DNA from: Sphingomonadaceae bacterium
GTDB taxonomy: Bacteria > Pseudomonadota > Alphaproteobacteria > Sphingomonadales > Sphingomonadaceae
DNA: 64,000 nt
Assembly (NCBI GenBank): GCA_947451145.1
Contig: CANFXW010000014.1
Coordinates: 20,350 to 84,349, forward strand
Reading direction: 5' to 3'
Part shown: positions 29,481-37,787 of the stretch, piece after piece
How the letters are laid out: each line of letters opens with the position of its first letter
Position numbering within the stretch: position 1 is the stretch's first letter
Position numbers and translations under genes: made by a program
The notes under the pieces: generated by a model
Told to the model about the DNA's origin: nothing
The model's input: only the letters and a program-made list of their open reading frames with translations
Database searches by the model: none

Positions 29481-32405
29481 ATGAGCAAGCGCCTGTCCCT
29501 CGCATTGGCATTTCTGCCCGGCCTTGTTGTCCTGCCAGCGCCTGTTTTGGCGCAGGCCGCGCCAGCTGTCGCCGATCAGGGGCTTTCGGCGCAGATTGGT
29601 GCCTTTACCGAGCAGTCGATCATCCGCACCCCCAAACCGGCAGTTGCTGCACTGCCGGGCCTGCTTGAACGCGCCCGCGCGGATCGCACCGTGCCGCTGG
29701 CCGATGTGATCCACGGCTGGCAGGTGCTCGGCTTCGCCTATGCCTATGATGGTCAGGTCGCCAAGGCGCTGACGACCCTGGAAGAGGCGCAGGCCTACCT
29801 TGAGCCCAAAGTGCCGCGCGAAGACCCGTTGCTGCTCGGCACGCTGCGGCGCAAGGCGGTGGTGCTCGGTGTCGCGGCCAAGCCTGCGGAAGCGCGTGCT
29901 ATCCTAGACGATCTGATTGCACGCTATGAAGCGTCAGGACAGACAGCGAGCCCGGACTACGCCGTCGCACTCAGCACGCTGGGCATTGCCCTCGCGCGGG
30001 CGGGCGATTTTGTGAAGGGCGAGCAATATTCGCGCCGCGCGGTGGCAGTGGGTCGTGTTGCGCCGGATATGACGCCGCAGGCAATGGCCGACGCCGCAAG
30101 CGGCTGGGTGACGCTGCTGCACCTGACTGCAAGATATCAGGAAGGCGTGAGGGAAGGCGAGATGGCGCTGCGGTTCAGCGAGGCCAAGCTTGGCGAGAAC
30201 AACGACGCGACGATCACCGCGCTGAACAACCTGTCTGTCGCCTATAGCGACGTCGGCCGCTACGGCGATTCCGAGCGTGTTTTGCGGCGCGGGCTGGAGA
30301 TCGAGCAGCGCAATCCGGGAACCAACCTCGCACCAATCACGATCAAGCTTTCCAACCTTGCAGGCTCATTGGCGCAAAGCGGTAAGCTGGTCGAAAGCGA
30401 GGCGGTATATCGCCGTCTTGCCGATATGGTGCGCGGGCAGAACAACACCCAGCGCCCTGATGCGCCCGGCACGACGATCATTAACTTTGCGCTCGTTGTA
30501 CAGCAACTGGGGCGTCTTGATGAAGCAATGGCGCTCTACCGTGAAGCAGAGGCGATGCTGCGCGCGCGCGTCGGAACCGAACATGCGATATGGGCGCGGG
30601 CGAAGTCACACATTGGCCGGTTGCTGCTCGAGCAGGGCGACCCTAAGGGCGCGCTTGTCGAGCTGGATACTGCCCGAAAGATATTCGCAACCAAACTCGC
30701 GCCGAATGATCCGATCCGCATTACCGCCGATCTTGCCGCAGCGCGTGCCCGTGCGGAGCTGGGCGACAAGACCGCCTATTCCGCCGCGCGCGATGCTATC
30801 CAGCGCCAGCGCAACCGGCTGCTGGCATTGGCGGTGGAACCGGCGGGATCGATCCGGCTGGCGCAGGAGGTCTCGGGCGATTTCGTTACCTTCGCCCGGA
30901 TTGCACTGGCGGAAGGCCATGCCGACGATGCTTTTGAAGCGATGCAGCTTGCCCGTTTCAGCGAGCTCGATACGGCGGCGGCGGCCAGTGCCAGCCGTCA
31001 GGCGGCCAGCAACCCGCAACTGGCCGCCGCGATCCGCGTGGTCCAGGATGCCAACGCTGCCTTGCGCAAGCTGCAGGCGGGCCGGGCGGCGGCGGTGTCT
31101 GCCGGGTCTGCCGGCGATGTTGCCGCGATCGACGCCAAGCTGGTTGAGGGACAGGCGCAGGCGGCAACTCTGGCGGGCGCAATTGCCCGCGATTTTCCTG
31201 CCTATGCGGCGACCCGCCTGCCCGAATTGCCGGGGCTTGGCGCAGTCCAGCAAACGCTTGGCGCAGGCGAGGGCCTGCTGATCGCCCTGCCAGCCAAGGA
31301 CCGGGTGACGACGATGTTCGTCACCGCCGCCCGCGTGCAATTTGGCGAGACGAAGCCGGGCTATGGCGCTGTTTCCACATGGGCCGGTCGTTTGCGCGGC
31401 AGTCTTGATCAGGCGCTGGAGGGTGATCCCGAGGCTGGCTTTGACGCTGCCAGTGCACACGCGCTCTATGCCGCGATGGTGCCGGGGCCGCTTGAACGCG
31501 ATGTTGCGGCGACCAAGCATTTGCTCGTGCTCGGCGGCGGCGCTCTGCAGTCTGTGCCGCTGGCCGCCCTGCTGACGCGCAAACCTTCGTCCGCGACGCT
31601 GACCGGCGGCGGCCTGCGCCGCGCCCCTTGGCTGATCCGGCGACAAGCCGTGGCCGTGCCGGTATCGCTCGCCCTGCTCGGCGGTGAGCGCGGAGCGGCA
31701 CCCCGTTCGCTGCGCTTCGCGGGAATTGGCGCGCCTTTGCTGACTGCAGGCCGCCCGCTGCAATTGGCGACACGCGGAACCTTTGATGGTGACCAGCTCA
31801 GCGTGCAAAACCTGATGAACCTGCCGCGCCTGCCCGATGCTCTGGGTGAGCTGGAAACCATGCGCGATGCCTTGGGCAGAGACAGCGCGCTGATGCTGAC
31901 CGGCGCAGACGCGCTCAAATCGAAGATCGTGACTGGCAACCTTGGCGAATACGGCGTGATTGCCTTTGCCACGCACGGGCTGGTGGGTGGAGAGATGCGC
32001 GGGTTGGGCGAACCCGCGCTCGTCCTGTCGCCGCCACAGGATGTGCGCGATGCGGAATCGATGCTGCTGACGGCGAGCGATATCGCAGGCCTCAGGCTCA
32101 ATGCCGATTGGGTTGTGCTCTCGGCCTGCAACACGGCAGCGGGCGAGGACGGGGCCGCGCCGACCTATTCGGGGCTGGCGCGGGCCTTTGTCTATGCCGG
32201 GGTCCGGTCGCTGCTGCTGTCGCAATGGGCGCTGCGCGATGATGTCGCCGCGCGGATGACGGTTGATGCCGTCAAAGGCGCGCGGGCCGGGCTGGGGCAC
32301 GCCGAAGCGCTGCGGCAAGCGCAACTGCGCCTGATCGCCGACCGCTCGGTCCCCGGTGGCGCGCACCCGGCCGCCTGGGCCCCCTTCGTGCTGCTGGGAG
32401 AGTGA
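29481..32405 (+). CDS. exported CHAT-domain protease-like protein with TPR repeats
   Basis: 974 residues. Signal peptide MSKRLSLALAFLPGLVVLPA ending near AQAAPA. Residues about 60-480 are TPR-like helix pairs (ALNNLSVAYSDVGRYGDSE, WARAKSHIGRLLLEQGDPK). The C-terminal about 300 residues form a CHAT domain (caspase HetF associated with TPRs). The catalytic dyad is H832 in FATHGL and C883 in LSACNTAAGED, both intact, followed by FVYAGVRSLLLSQW and PAAWAPFVLLGE. CHAT proteins are caspase-like cysteine peptidases; most studied ones are cytoplasmic, so export is notable. No substrate gene is adjacent. Upstream it shares a divergent gap with rpsF. Confidence 0.88.
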   Translation: MSKRLSLALAFLPGLVVLPAPVLAQAAPAVADQGLSAQIGAFTEQSIIRTPKPAVAALPGLLERARADRTVPLADVIHGWQVLGFAYAYDGQVAKALTTLEEAQAYLEPKVPREDPLLLGTLRRKAVVLGVAAKPAEARAILDDLIARYEASGQTASPDYAVALSTLGIALARAGDFVKGEQYSRRAVAVGRVAPDMTPQAMADAASGWVTLLHLTARYQEGVREGEMALRFSEAKLGENNDATITALNNLSVAYSDVGRYGDSERVLRRGLEIEQRNPGTNLAPITIKLSNLAGSLAQSGKLVESEAVYRRLADMVRGQNNTQRPDAPGTTIINFALVVQQLGRLDEAMALYREAEAMLRARVGTEHAIWARAKSHIGRLLLEQGDPKGALVELDTARKIFATKLAPNDPIRITADLAAARARAELGDKTAYSAARDAIQRQRNRLLALAVEPAGSIRLAQEVSGDFVTFARIALAEGHADDAFEAMQLARFSELDTAAAASASRQAASNPQLAAAIRVVQDANAALRKLQAGRAAAVSAGSAGDVAAIDAKLVEGQAQAATLAGAIARDFPAYAATRLPELPGLGAVQQTLGAGEGLLIALPAKDRVTTMFVTAARVQFGETKPGYGAVSTWAGRLRGSLDQALEGDPEAGFDAASAHALYAAMVPGPLERDVAATKHLLVLGGGALQSVPLAALLTRKPSSATLTGGGLRRAPWLIRRQAVAVPVSLALLGGERGAAPRSLRFAGIGAPLLTAGRPLQLATRGTFDGDQLSVQNLMNLPRLPDALGELETMRDALGRDSALMLTGADALKSKIVTGNLGEYGVIAFATHGLVGGEMRGLGEPALVLSPPQDVRDAESMLLTASDIAGLRLNADWVVLSACNTAAGEDGAAPTYSGLARAFVYAGVRSLLLSQWALRDDVAARMTVDAVKGARAGLGHAEALRQAQLRLIADRSVPGGAHPAAWAPFVLLGE

Positions 32406-32414
32406 AGCCTTTCC

Positions 32415-33500
32415 CTACTTCAGGTTATCGCGAAAAAACTTCACGATCACGCCATAGGCATCGCGCGCTTCGGGCAGATTTGACTGGTAGATGAAGCAGT
32501 GGTCCATGCCCTCTCCGACCATCAGGGTCGATCTCACTCCGGCCTTGAGCAACTGGCTGTTGGTATAGACCGCCGGGCTCATGTCCATTGCGCGGGTGCC
32601 GGTGATGATCAGCGTCGGCGGGAACTTGGCCAGAACTTCAGGATAGAGCGCGGGCGAGATGATCTTGTCGCCCATATCCGCACCGTCGAAATAGCCGCGG
32701 GTCATGTCTGACTTGGGCGCGCCAGCTTTTGGCGGGGGCGGAAAGGACCCGCTGATATTGCCGCTGATATAGGCGGAATCTCCGGCAAGAAAGCGCACGG
32801 CTCCGGCACCGAAGATACCGATTCCGGCGGGCTGGGGCAGGCGGTGGGCGGGCAACCAGCTCGCCATTTCGGCGCTGATTGCGCCGCCGGCCGAGCAGCC
32901 ATAGAGACCGATCTGGCTGGGCTTGTAGCGCTTGAGCAACTCCTTGTAGACCGCCGTGGTGTCTTCCAATGCAGCCGGATGCTTGGCCTCTGGCCCCATG
33001 CGATAGTTCACCGAGACAACCTTGTAGCCACCGACCGAGGCAATCGGGATCGATTCAAGCAGCGAGCAGCTTTCCCAGCACATCGAAAAGCCGCCTCCGT
33101 GGACGTTGATCAGCACGCGCTTCTGGTCCCAGGCCTTGCCTTTGGGGGTGACGGTGCGGACGGGGATTCCGGCGACTGTGCCTTCGACAATGTCGACCGG
33201 ATATTGCTTCTGCATTCCGGCGACCTGCGGGGTGAGCATGGCGGTTAGGCCCTTGCGCATGACATCGACCGGAATGTTGCTGGGCGGCGCGCCGCTGGGC
33301 ATTTTTGCCCGCATCTTCTGCGCTGCCAGTGCTTCAGGACTCAGCAGCGGCGAGGGCGGCAGATCAAAAGCAGGGACATGGACAGTGCCATCTGCATCAA
33401 ACACCGGGCGCGCAGCGGGGGCTGGTGCGTCTTCGGCGACCAGCGGCGCGGCAAGGCCAAGCGTTGCGGCGGCAAGCGACAGGGTTGTCAGGCGTTTCAT
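32415..33500 (-). CDS. exported alpha/beta hydrolase, hormone-sensitive-lipase type
   Basis: 361 residues with signal peptide (MKRLTTLSLAAATLGLAAPL). The HSL family marks are the oxyanion motif NVHGGGFSM and the nucleophile motif LYGCSAGGAIS, where the usual GDSAGG reads GCSAGG; the acid lies in GTRAMDMSP and the histidine in GEGMDHCF. Family IV esterases hydrolyse short- to medium-chain esters; this would act in the periplasm. Ends ten bases from the end of the CHAT gene, convergent. Confidence 0.82.
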   Translation of the reverse strand: MKRLTTLSLAAATLGLAAPLVAEDAPAPAARPVFDADGTVHVPAFDLPPSPLLSPEALAAQKMRAKMPSGAPPSNIPVDVMRKGLTAMLTPQVAGMQKQYPVDIVEGTVAGIPVRTVTPKGKAWDQKRVLINVHGGGFSMCWESCSLLESIPIASVGGYKVVSVNYRMGPEAKHPAALEDTTAVYKELLKRYKPSQIGLYGCSAGGAISAEMASWLPAHRLPQPAGIGIFGAGAVRFLAGDSAYISGNISGSFPPPPKAGAPKSDMTRGYFDGADMGDKIISPALYPEVLAKFPPTLIITGTRAMDMSPAVYTNSQLLKAGVRSTLMVGEGMDHCFIYQSNLPEARDAYGVIVKFFRDNLK

Positions 33501-33572
33501 GGCTCTCTCCAGTTCTTGTTCTGGAGTGGAACCTAACCGTGATTAGTTTTGCAGGCTAGTGCTATTCTGCCC

Positions 33573-33938
33573 TCAGGCGGCAGTGCGCAGCGGCAGGATC
33601 ACCGGCTCGAAAGTCGGGCGTGAGCGGGCGTAGTCCTTGACCAGCGCCTTGAACACTTCGCCGTGCAGCGGGTGATCGAATTCAAGACCTGCCGAAGCGC
33701 CGTCCGTCCAGACAACCGTGGCGTTCTTGGGCTGAAGCTCGGGCAGCAGAATGGTGATCTCGTCGCCCAGCCGGATATCGCCAATCCCTTCGATCCGCGC
33801 GCCATAGGGCGTCATGTCCTTCAGCATCGTCGTGCCGCGAAAGCCCCACAGGCGATACTTCACCATCATGTCAAAAGCGACCCGCTCGGCGCGGCGCAGC
33901 TGGGTGGTTTCACTGGTGATCATGGCGGACTGTTCCAT
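33573..33938 (-). CDS. single-domain PilZ protein
   Basis: 121 residues from the ATG at 33938, chosen because GGGGA lies six bases upstream; the frame opens nine codons earlier. PilZ c-di-GMP receptor motifs: RRAER (RxxxR) followed by DMTPYGARI, a D-x-T-x-x-G version of the (D/N)-x-S-x-x-G motif, then a GLEFDHPL strand. It probably binds c-di-GMP and relays it to a partner. The tandem GGDEF-EAL-PilZ genes lie about 8 kb away. A link between them is inference. Confidence 0.8.
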   Translation of the reverse strand: MEQSAMITSETTQLRRAERVAFDMMVKYRLWGFRGTTMLKDMTPYGARIEGIGDIRLGDEITILLPELQPKNATVVWTDGASAGLEFDHPLHGEVFKALVKDYARSRPTFEPVILPLRTAA

Positions 33939-34013
33939 CGCATTTCCCCGATGTCTGATTAGCACAAGGGTGAAAACGACTGGTTAACGCCGATTTTAAG
34001 GGGGCAGGTGAAA

Positions 34014-35435
34014 TCAGTCCAAACGTGCCAGAATTGTGCGGGCAAAGCTGGTTAACGTATCATCTCTGGCACCCATCACGACAATACGGTCGCCCGGTTG
34101 CGCGATGCTGACGATCCGGTCGGCACAGGCATCGCGGGCGGGGACATATTCTGCCCTGCCACCGTGGCTCTCGATCAGCCTGATAATCCGCTCGCTGCCC
34201 TCGCTGCGATCGACCGTGCCGCCGAAATAGACCGGATCGCACAGGATCGTCACATCGTCGGGGCCGAGCAGGCGGGCGAAGGTTTCGGCCAGCTCTGCAC
34301 CCATCTGCCGCAGCGGGCCATAGCCATGCGGCTGGAAGAAAGCGATCACCCGGCCGGGGTGGGCTTTCAGCGTCTTCAGTGTGGCTGCGCACTTTTCGGG
34401 ATTGTGGCCGAAGTCATCGATAACGGTGATGTTTGAAGCACTTGTGCCGATAATATCAAAGCGTCTGGAAAGACCGGCAAAGGTGCCGAGAGCATCGCAG
34501 GCTGTTGCAACATCGACACCGGCAGCACTGGCCGCAGCTATCGCGGCGAGTGCATTGGCGAGGTTGTGCCGGCCGGGAACTTTGAGGTTAAGCGCGTGCT
34601 GCGATCCGTCGCGTCGGTCGATGATGGTGGCGCTCTGGCTGATGGGGCCATCGGTGATTGATCCCGGGACCACGCCGATCAGGGCATCGGGGTTATGAAT
34701 TCCGAAGGTGATCAGGCGCCCGGCTCGCGTGGTCAGCGCAGCGGATTCGGAATCGTCGATATTCACCGCCGCCACTTCCGCGCGGGCCAGAAAATCGCCG
34801 AAAAGCTCGCGCAGTTCGTCCATCGATTTGTGATCAAGGCTGACGTTGAGCAGCACGGCTACAGCGGGGCGGTAGAGCGCGATCGAGCCGTCGCTCTCGT
34901 CAACCTCGGAGACGAACACATCGCCCTGTCCAACCCGCGCCGAGGCGAAAGGTGCGTCGGGGGCGATGAAGTTCTTCATCACCGCACCGTTCATGATCGT
35001 GGGGTCACGCCCCGCTGCGGTGAGGATCCAGCCGGTCATGCCGGTGACAGTCGACTTGCCGCTGGTGCCGCCAATGGCAATGCCCTGCGGCGCGGCGTTG
35101 AACAGGTGGCTGAGTAGTTCGGCGCGGCTCATGCGCGGGCAGCCGAGTTCCTTCGCTCGCACCATTTCCGGCACGGTATCTTCCACCGCTGCCGAGGCGA
35201 CGAGGGTTTGCGCGGCGCTGGTGATCCCGCTGCCATCCTGCGGGTGGAGGGCAAACCCCAGGCTTTCCAGCCAGGCGAACTTTTCCGGCGTGCGCCCCTG
35301 ATCGCAGCTACGGTCTGATCCCGCGACTTCCGCGCCATGCCCGCGCAGGATCAGGGCGAGCGGTAACATGCCCGATCCGCCAATGCCGCAGAAGAACCAG
35401 GGGTGGGTGGTGAGCGATGTGGTAGCAGTAGTCAT
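34014..35435 (-). CDS. Mur ligase, second MurC/Mpl-like enzyme
   Basis: 473 residues. All Mur ligase parts are present: N-terminal FFCGIGGSGMLPLALILRGH, ATP P-loop IGGTSGKSTVTGM, SEVDESDGS, VPGRHNLANALAAIAAA, and DDFGHNPEKCAATLKTL. The true murC of the dcw cluster is at 61468, so this is a paralogue. Its divergent neighbour is an LD-carboxypeptidase, which makes free tripeptide; Mpl attaches recovered L-Ala-gamma-D-Glu-meso-DAP to UDP-MurNAc. That role is inferred. The P-loop has Ser where the usual GTHGKTT has His. It might instead be a specialised alanine ligase. Confidence 0.7.
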   Translation of the reverse strand: MTTATTSLTTHPWFFCGIGGSGMLPLALILRGHGAEVAGSDRSCDQGRTPEKFAWLESLGFALHPQDGSGITSAAQTLVASAAVEDTVPEMVRAKELGCPRMSRAELLSHLFNAAPQGIAIGGTSGKSTVTGMTGWILTAAGRDPTIMNGAVMKNFIAPDAPFASARVGQGDVFVSEVDESDGSIALYRPAVAVLLNVSLDHKSMDELRELFGDFLARAEVAAVNIDDSESAALTTRAGRLITFGIHNPDALIGVVPGSITDGPISQSATIIDRRDGSQHALNLKVPGRHNLANALAAIAAASAAGVDVATACDALGTFAGLSRRFDIIGTSASNITVIDDFGHNPEKCAATLKTLKAHPGRVIAFFQPHGYGPLRQMGAELAETFARLLGPDDVTILCDPVYFGGTVDRSEGSERIIRLIESHGGRAEYVPARDACADRIVSIAQPGDRIVVMGARDDTLTSFARTILARLD

Positions 35436-35491
35436 TGCCTGCTCGACTATGCGCCCTTTGCCTATGATACAACCTCGGATAGGAAGGCAGC

Positions 35492-36304
35492 ATGATCCGC
35501 GTCGCCATCTGCGCCCCTGCTGCCCCGTTTACGCCCGAGGATGCCGCGCGGGTGAGTGAGCTGGCCAAGGGCTGGCCGGATATAGAGCTCCACTTCCACC
35601 CCCAGTGCTTTCAGAGCGAGGGCCATTTCGCCGGGCCGGATGCGCTCCGCCTTTCGGCACTCCTCGAATGCGCCAACGACCCCGCCTTTGACGCGGTATG
35701 GTTTGCGCGTGGGGGCTATGGCTCGAACCGTATCGCGCAGGATGCGATTGCCCGGCTGGACCATAACGCTGGGGCCAAGCAGTTCCTTGGCTATTCGGAC
35801 ATGGGCTACCTGCTCGGCGGGCTGTATCGCGAGCGGATCGGCCATCCGGTTCACGCGCCGATGCCTGCCGACATTCGCCGGGCGGGCGGGGAGGGCGCGA
35901 TTGCCCGCACGCTGGACTGGCTTTCGGGAGATCGCTCCGGGCTGGAGCCGTCGCTCGATCAGCATCCCACCGTTGCCTTCAACCTGATGACGCTCGCCAT
36001 GCTCTGCGGCACGCCGCTGATGCCCGGGCTGGCGGGGCATGTGGTGATGATCGAGGAAGTGGCCGAGCATCTCTATGCCGTTGACCGGCTGCTGTTCCAC
36101 GCCAGCGCGCACTTGGGCGGCGTGGCTGGCCTCAGGCTGGGCCGAGTGAGCGACATACCGGAAAACGATCGTCCATTCGGCGCCAGCGCAGAGGAAATCG
36201 CCCGCCACTGGTGCGGCGTTCACGCCATTCCCTATCTTGGCAGCGCAGACATCGGCCACGATGCCGCCAACAGGATTGTACCGTTCGGACTTGCAACAGC
36301 GTAG
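35492..36304 (+). CDS. LD-carboxypeptidase (S66, LdcA-like)
   Basis: 270 residues. S66 family marks: FARGGYGSNRI near residue 72, catalytic serine in FLGYSDMGYLLGG, acidic residue near VMIEEVAEHLYAVDR, and histidine in GHDAANRIVPFG at the end. It removes the terminal D-Ala from muramoyl tetrapeptides in the cytoplasm during cell-wall recycling. No signal peptide. Starts 56 bases from the divergent Mur ligase, so both may share control. Ends 46 bases before fabD. Confidence 0.82.
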   Translation: MIRVAICAPAAPFTPEDAARVSELAKGWPDIELHFHPQCFQSEGHFAGPDALRLSALLECANDPAFDAVWFARGGYGSNRIAQDAIARLDHNAGAKQFLGYSDMGYLLGGLYRERIGHPVHAPMPADIRRAGGEGAIARTLDWLSGDRSGLEPSLDQHPTVAFNLMTLAMLCGTPLMPGLAGHVVMIEEVAEHLYAVDRLLFHASAHLGGVAGLRLGRVSDIPENDRPFGASAEEIARHWCGVHAIPYLGSADIGHDAANRIVPFGLATA

Positions 36305-36350
36305 CGCCCACCATAGGGCGCGCGCCAGATTTAACAGGAGGGGCCGCACC

Positions 36351-37286
36351 ATGCGCGCATTTGTATTCCCGGGTCAGGGCAGCCAGAAAGTCGGCATGGG
36401 CGTGGAGCTCGCCGATGCCAGCACCGTCGCGCGTGAAGTGTTTGAGGAAGTCGATGACGCGCTCGGGCAAAAGCTGTTCGCGATCATGCGTGACGGGCCG
36501 GACGATGCGCTGACCCTTACCGAGAACGCCCAGCCGGCGATCATGGCCAATGCCATTGCCGTGCTGCGGATCCTCGAAAAGGAAGGCGGCATCAGTCTGG
36601 CCGACAAGGCCGATTTCGTCGCCGGGCACAGCCTTGGCGAATATACCGCACTCTGTGCTGCCGGAGCATTCAGCCTTGCTGATACTGCCCGCCTGCTCAA
36701 GCTGCGCGGTCAGGCGATGCAGGCCGCTGTGCCGGTGGGTATTGGCGCGATGGCGGCTCTGCTCGGAGCGGACATTGCCAAGGCCACGGCGCTGGCAGAA
36801 GCCGCCGCGGAAGGTCAGGTTTGCACCGTCGCCAATGACAACGATCCGGGGCAGGTCGTCATCTCCGGCCACCGCGAGGCGATCGAGCGCGCGGTTGCCA
36901 TGGTCAAGGACTTCGAGATCAAGCGCGGCATGCTGCTGCCCGTCTCCGCTCCCTTCCACTGCCCGCTGATGCAGCCCGCCGCCGATGCCATGGCCGAAGC
37001 GCTGGGCAAAACCCCGCCGGGAGCGCTGAAGGTCGCCCTGTTCGCCAACGTCACCGCCGCGGTCGTCACCGATCCCGCTGAAGTCCAGCGCCTGCTGGTC
37101 GAGCAGGTAACCGGCCGCGTCCGCTGGCGCGAATCTGCGATCGCGATGAAGGATGCAGGCGCCCAGCACTTCGTCGAACTGGGCGGCAAAGTCGTCGGCC
37201 CGATGATTTCCCGCTCGGCGGGCGATGTTGCGGTGACGAGCGTGATTGGCATGGCCGATATCGAGGCTTTGGCGAAGTCGCTATAA
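36351..37286 (+). CDS. fabD: malonyl-CoA:ACP transacylase
   Basis: 311 residues from the ATG at 36351 with AGGAGGGG about seven bases upstream; the longer frame is not supported. FVFPGQGSQKVGMG at the start, nucleophile S94 in AGHSLGEYTAL, and the histidine in VSAPFHCPLM are as in FabD. It loads malonyl groups on acyl carrier protein. Its stop codon immediately precedes the inverted-repeat element that separates it from fabG. Confidence 0.96.
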   Translation: MRAFVFPGQGSQKVGMGVELADASTVAREVFEEVDDALGQKLFAIMRDGPDDALTLTENAQPAIMANAIAVLRILEKEGGISLADKADFVAGHSLGEYTALCAAGAFSLADTARLLKLRGQAMQAAVPVGIGAMAALLGADIAKATALAEAAAEGQVCTVANDNDPGQVVISGHREAIERAVAMVKDFEIKRGMLLPVSAPFHCPLMQPAADAMAEALGKTPPGALKVALFANVTAAVVTDPAEVQRLLVEQVTGRVRWRESAIAMKDAGAQHFVELGGKVVGPMISRSAGDVAVTSVIGMADIEALAKSL

Positions 37287-37288
37287 GG

Positions 37289-37322
37289 GGTTCGCTCAAA
37301 GGCGCTAAGAGAAAGAAGGCGC
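37289..37322 (+). repeat. left terminal inverted repeat of the GxxExxY element
   Basis: Begins GGTTCGCTCAAAGGCGCTAA and ends AAGAAGGCGC. Pairs with 37735-37768 at 33 of 34 positions; the mismatch is T at 37296 against the base opposite 37761. Confidence 0.85.
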
Positions 37323-37335
37323 AAAGGGGTGATTG

Positions 37336-37725
37336 GTGGATAGGGTCGAACAGCTCGCCAAAATCGTCATTGATGAAGCAATTGGCATTCATCGTGAATT
37401 GGGGCCGGGGCTGTTTGAAAGTGTTTATGAAACGATTTTGGCTGGCCGACTTGAACGTCGTGGGTTGCAAGTCGAACGGCAGGTTGTCGTGCCAGTTACG
37501 TTTGATGGGCAACGATTTGAAGCAGCATTCAAGATCGACATTCTGGTGGAATCGAGCTTAGTGCTCGAAATCAAGGCGGTCGACCTTGGTAGCAGAGCGC
37601 ATGCCAAGCAACTCCTGACCTATTTGAGGCTGCTAAGGCAGCCCCTTGGGCTGCTTCTCAATTTTTCGGGAGAAACCATGAAGGAAGGGATCCGGCGGAT
37701 GGTCAATGAGCATCGATCCCAATAG
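37336..37725 (+). CDS. GxxExxY protein, PD-(D/E)XK nuclease-like
   Basis: 129 residues from the GTG at 37336, which has AAAGGGG about seven bases upstream; a TTG one codon earlier is possible. The family motif is GLFESVY near residue 25 (G-x-x-E-x-x-Y). A later segment reads FKIDILVE...LVLEIKAV, giving Asp, then after nine residues Glu-x-Lys, the spacing of a PD-(D/E)XK nuclease core, followed by KQLLTYLRLL. The family's role is unknown; nuclease activity is inferred from the motif. The gene is visibly poorer in G+C than fabD and fabG and lies inside inverted repeats, both signs of transfer. Confidence 0.85.
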   Translation: MDRVEQLAKIVIDEAIGIHRELGPGLFESVYETILAGRLERRGLQVERQVVVPVTFDGQRFEAAFKIDILVESSLVLEIKAVDLGSRAHAKQLLTYLRLLRQPLGLLLNFSGETMKEGIRRMVNEHRSQ

Positions 37726-37734
37726 TAACCCCTA

Positions 37735-37768
37735 GCGCCTTCTTTCTCTTAGCGCCTTTGCGCGAACC
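37735..37768 (-). repeat. right terminal inverted repeat of the GxxExxY element
   Basis: Mirror of 37289-37322. The fabG ribosome site GGAG (37777-37780) starts nine bases beyond it, so the element adjoins but does not include it. Confidence 0.85.
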
Positions 37769-37787
37769 AAATTTCCGGAGACCAAAA

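Larger units (their letters stand above)
37287..37768. mobile_element. element with 34-bp terminal inverted repeats enclosing a GxxExxY gene
   Basis: The left end 37289-37322 and the right end 37735-37768 are inverted copies of 34 bases with a single mismatch; both begin GGTTCGC (outermost) and continue with CAAAGGCGCTAAGAG and AAAGAAGGCGC. Each end contains the heptamer AAGGCGC twice, 17 bases apart. Both ends continue inward to a GGGG run. The only content is the 390-bp GxxExxY gene. The element occupies the whole gap between fabD and fabG, beginning right at the fabD stop. No flanking target duplication is visible. It looks like a small insertion, non-autonomous or of an unrecognised kind. 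Confidence 0.75.

Noticed and set aside
37280..37775. Target-site duplication around the GxxExxY element
   Set aside because: The bases outside the two repeat ends (CTATAA on the left, AAATTT on the right) do not match, so no duplication can be claimed.
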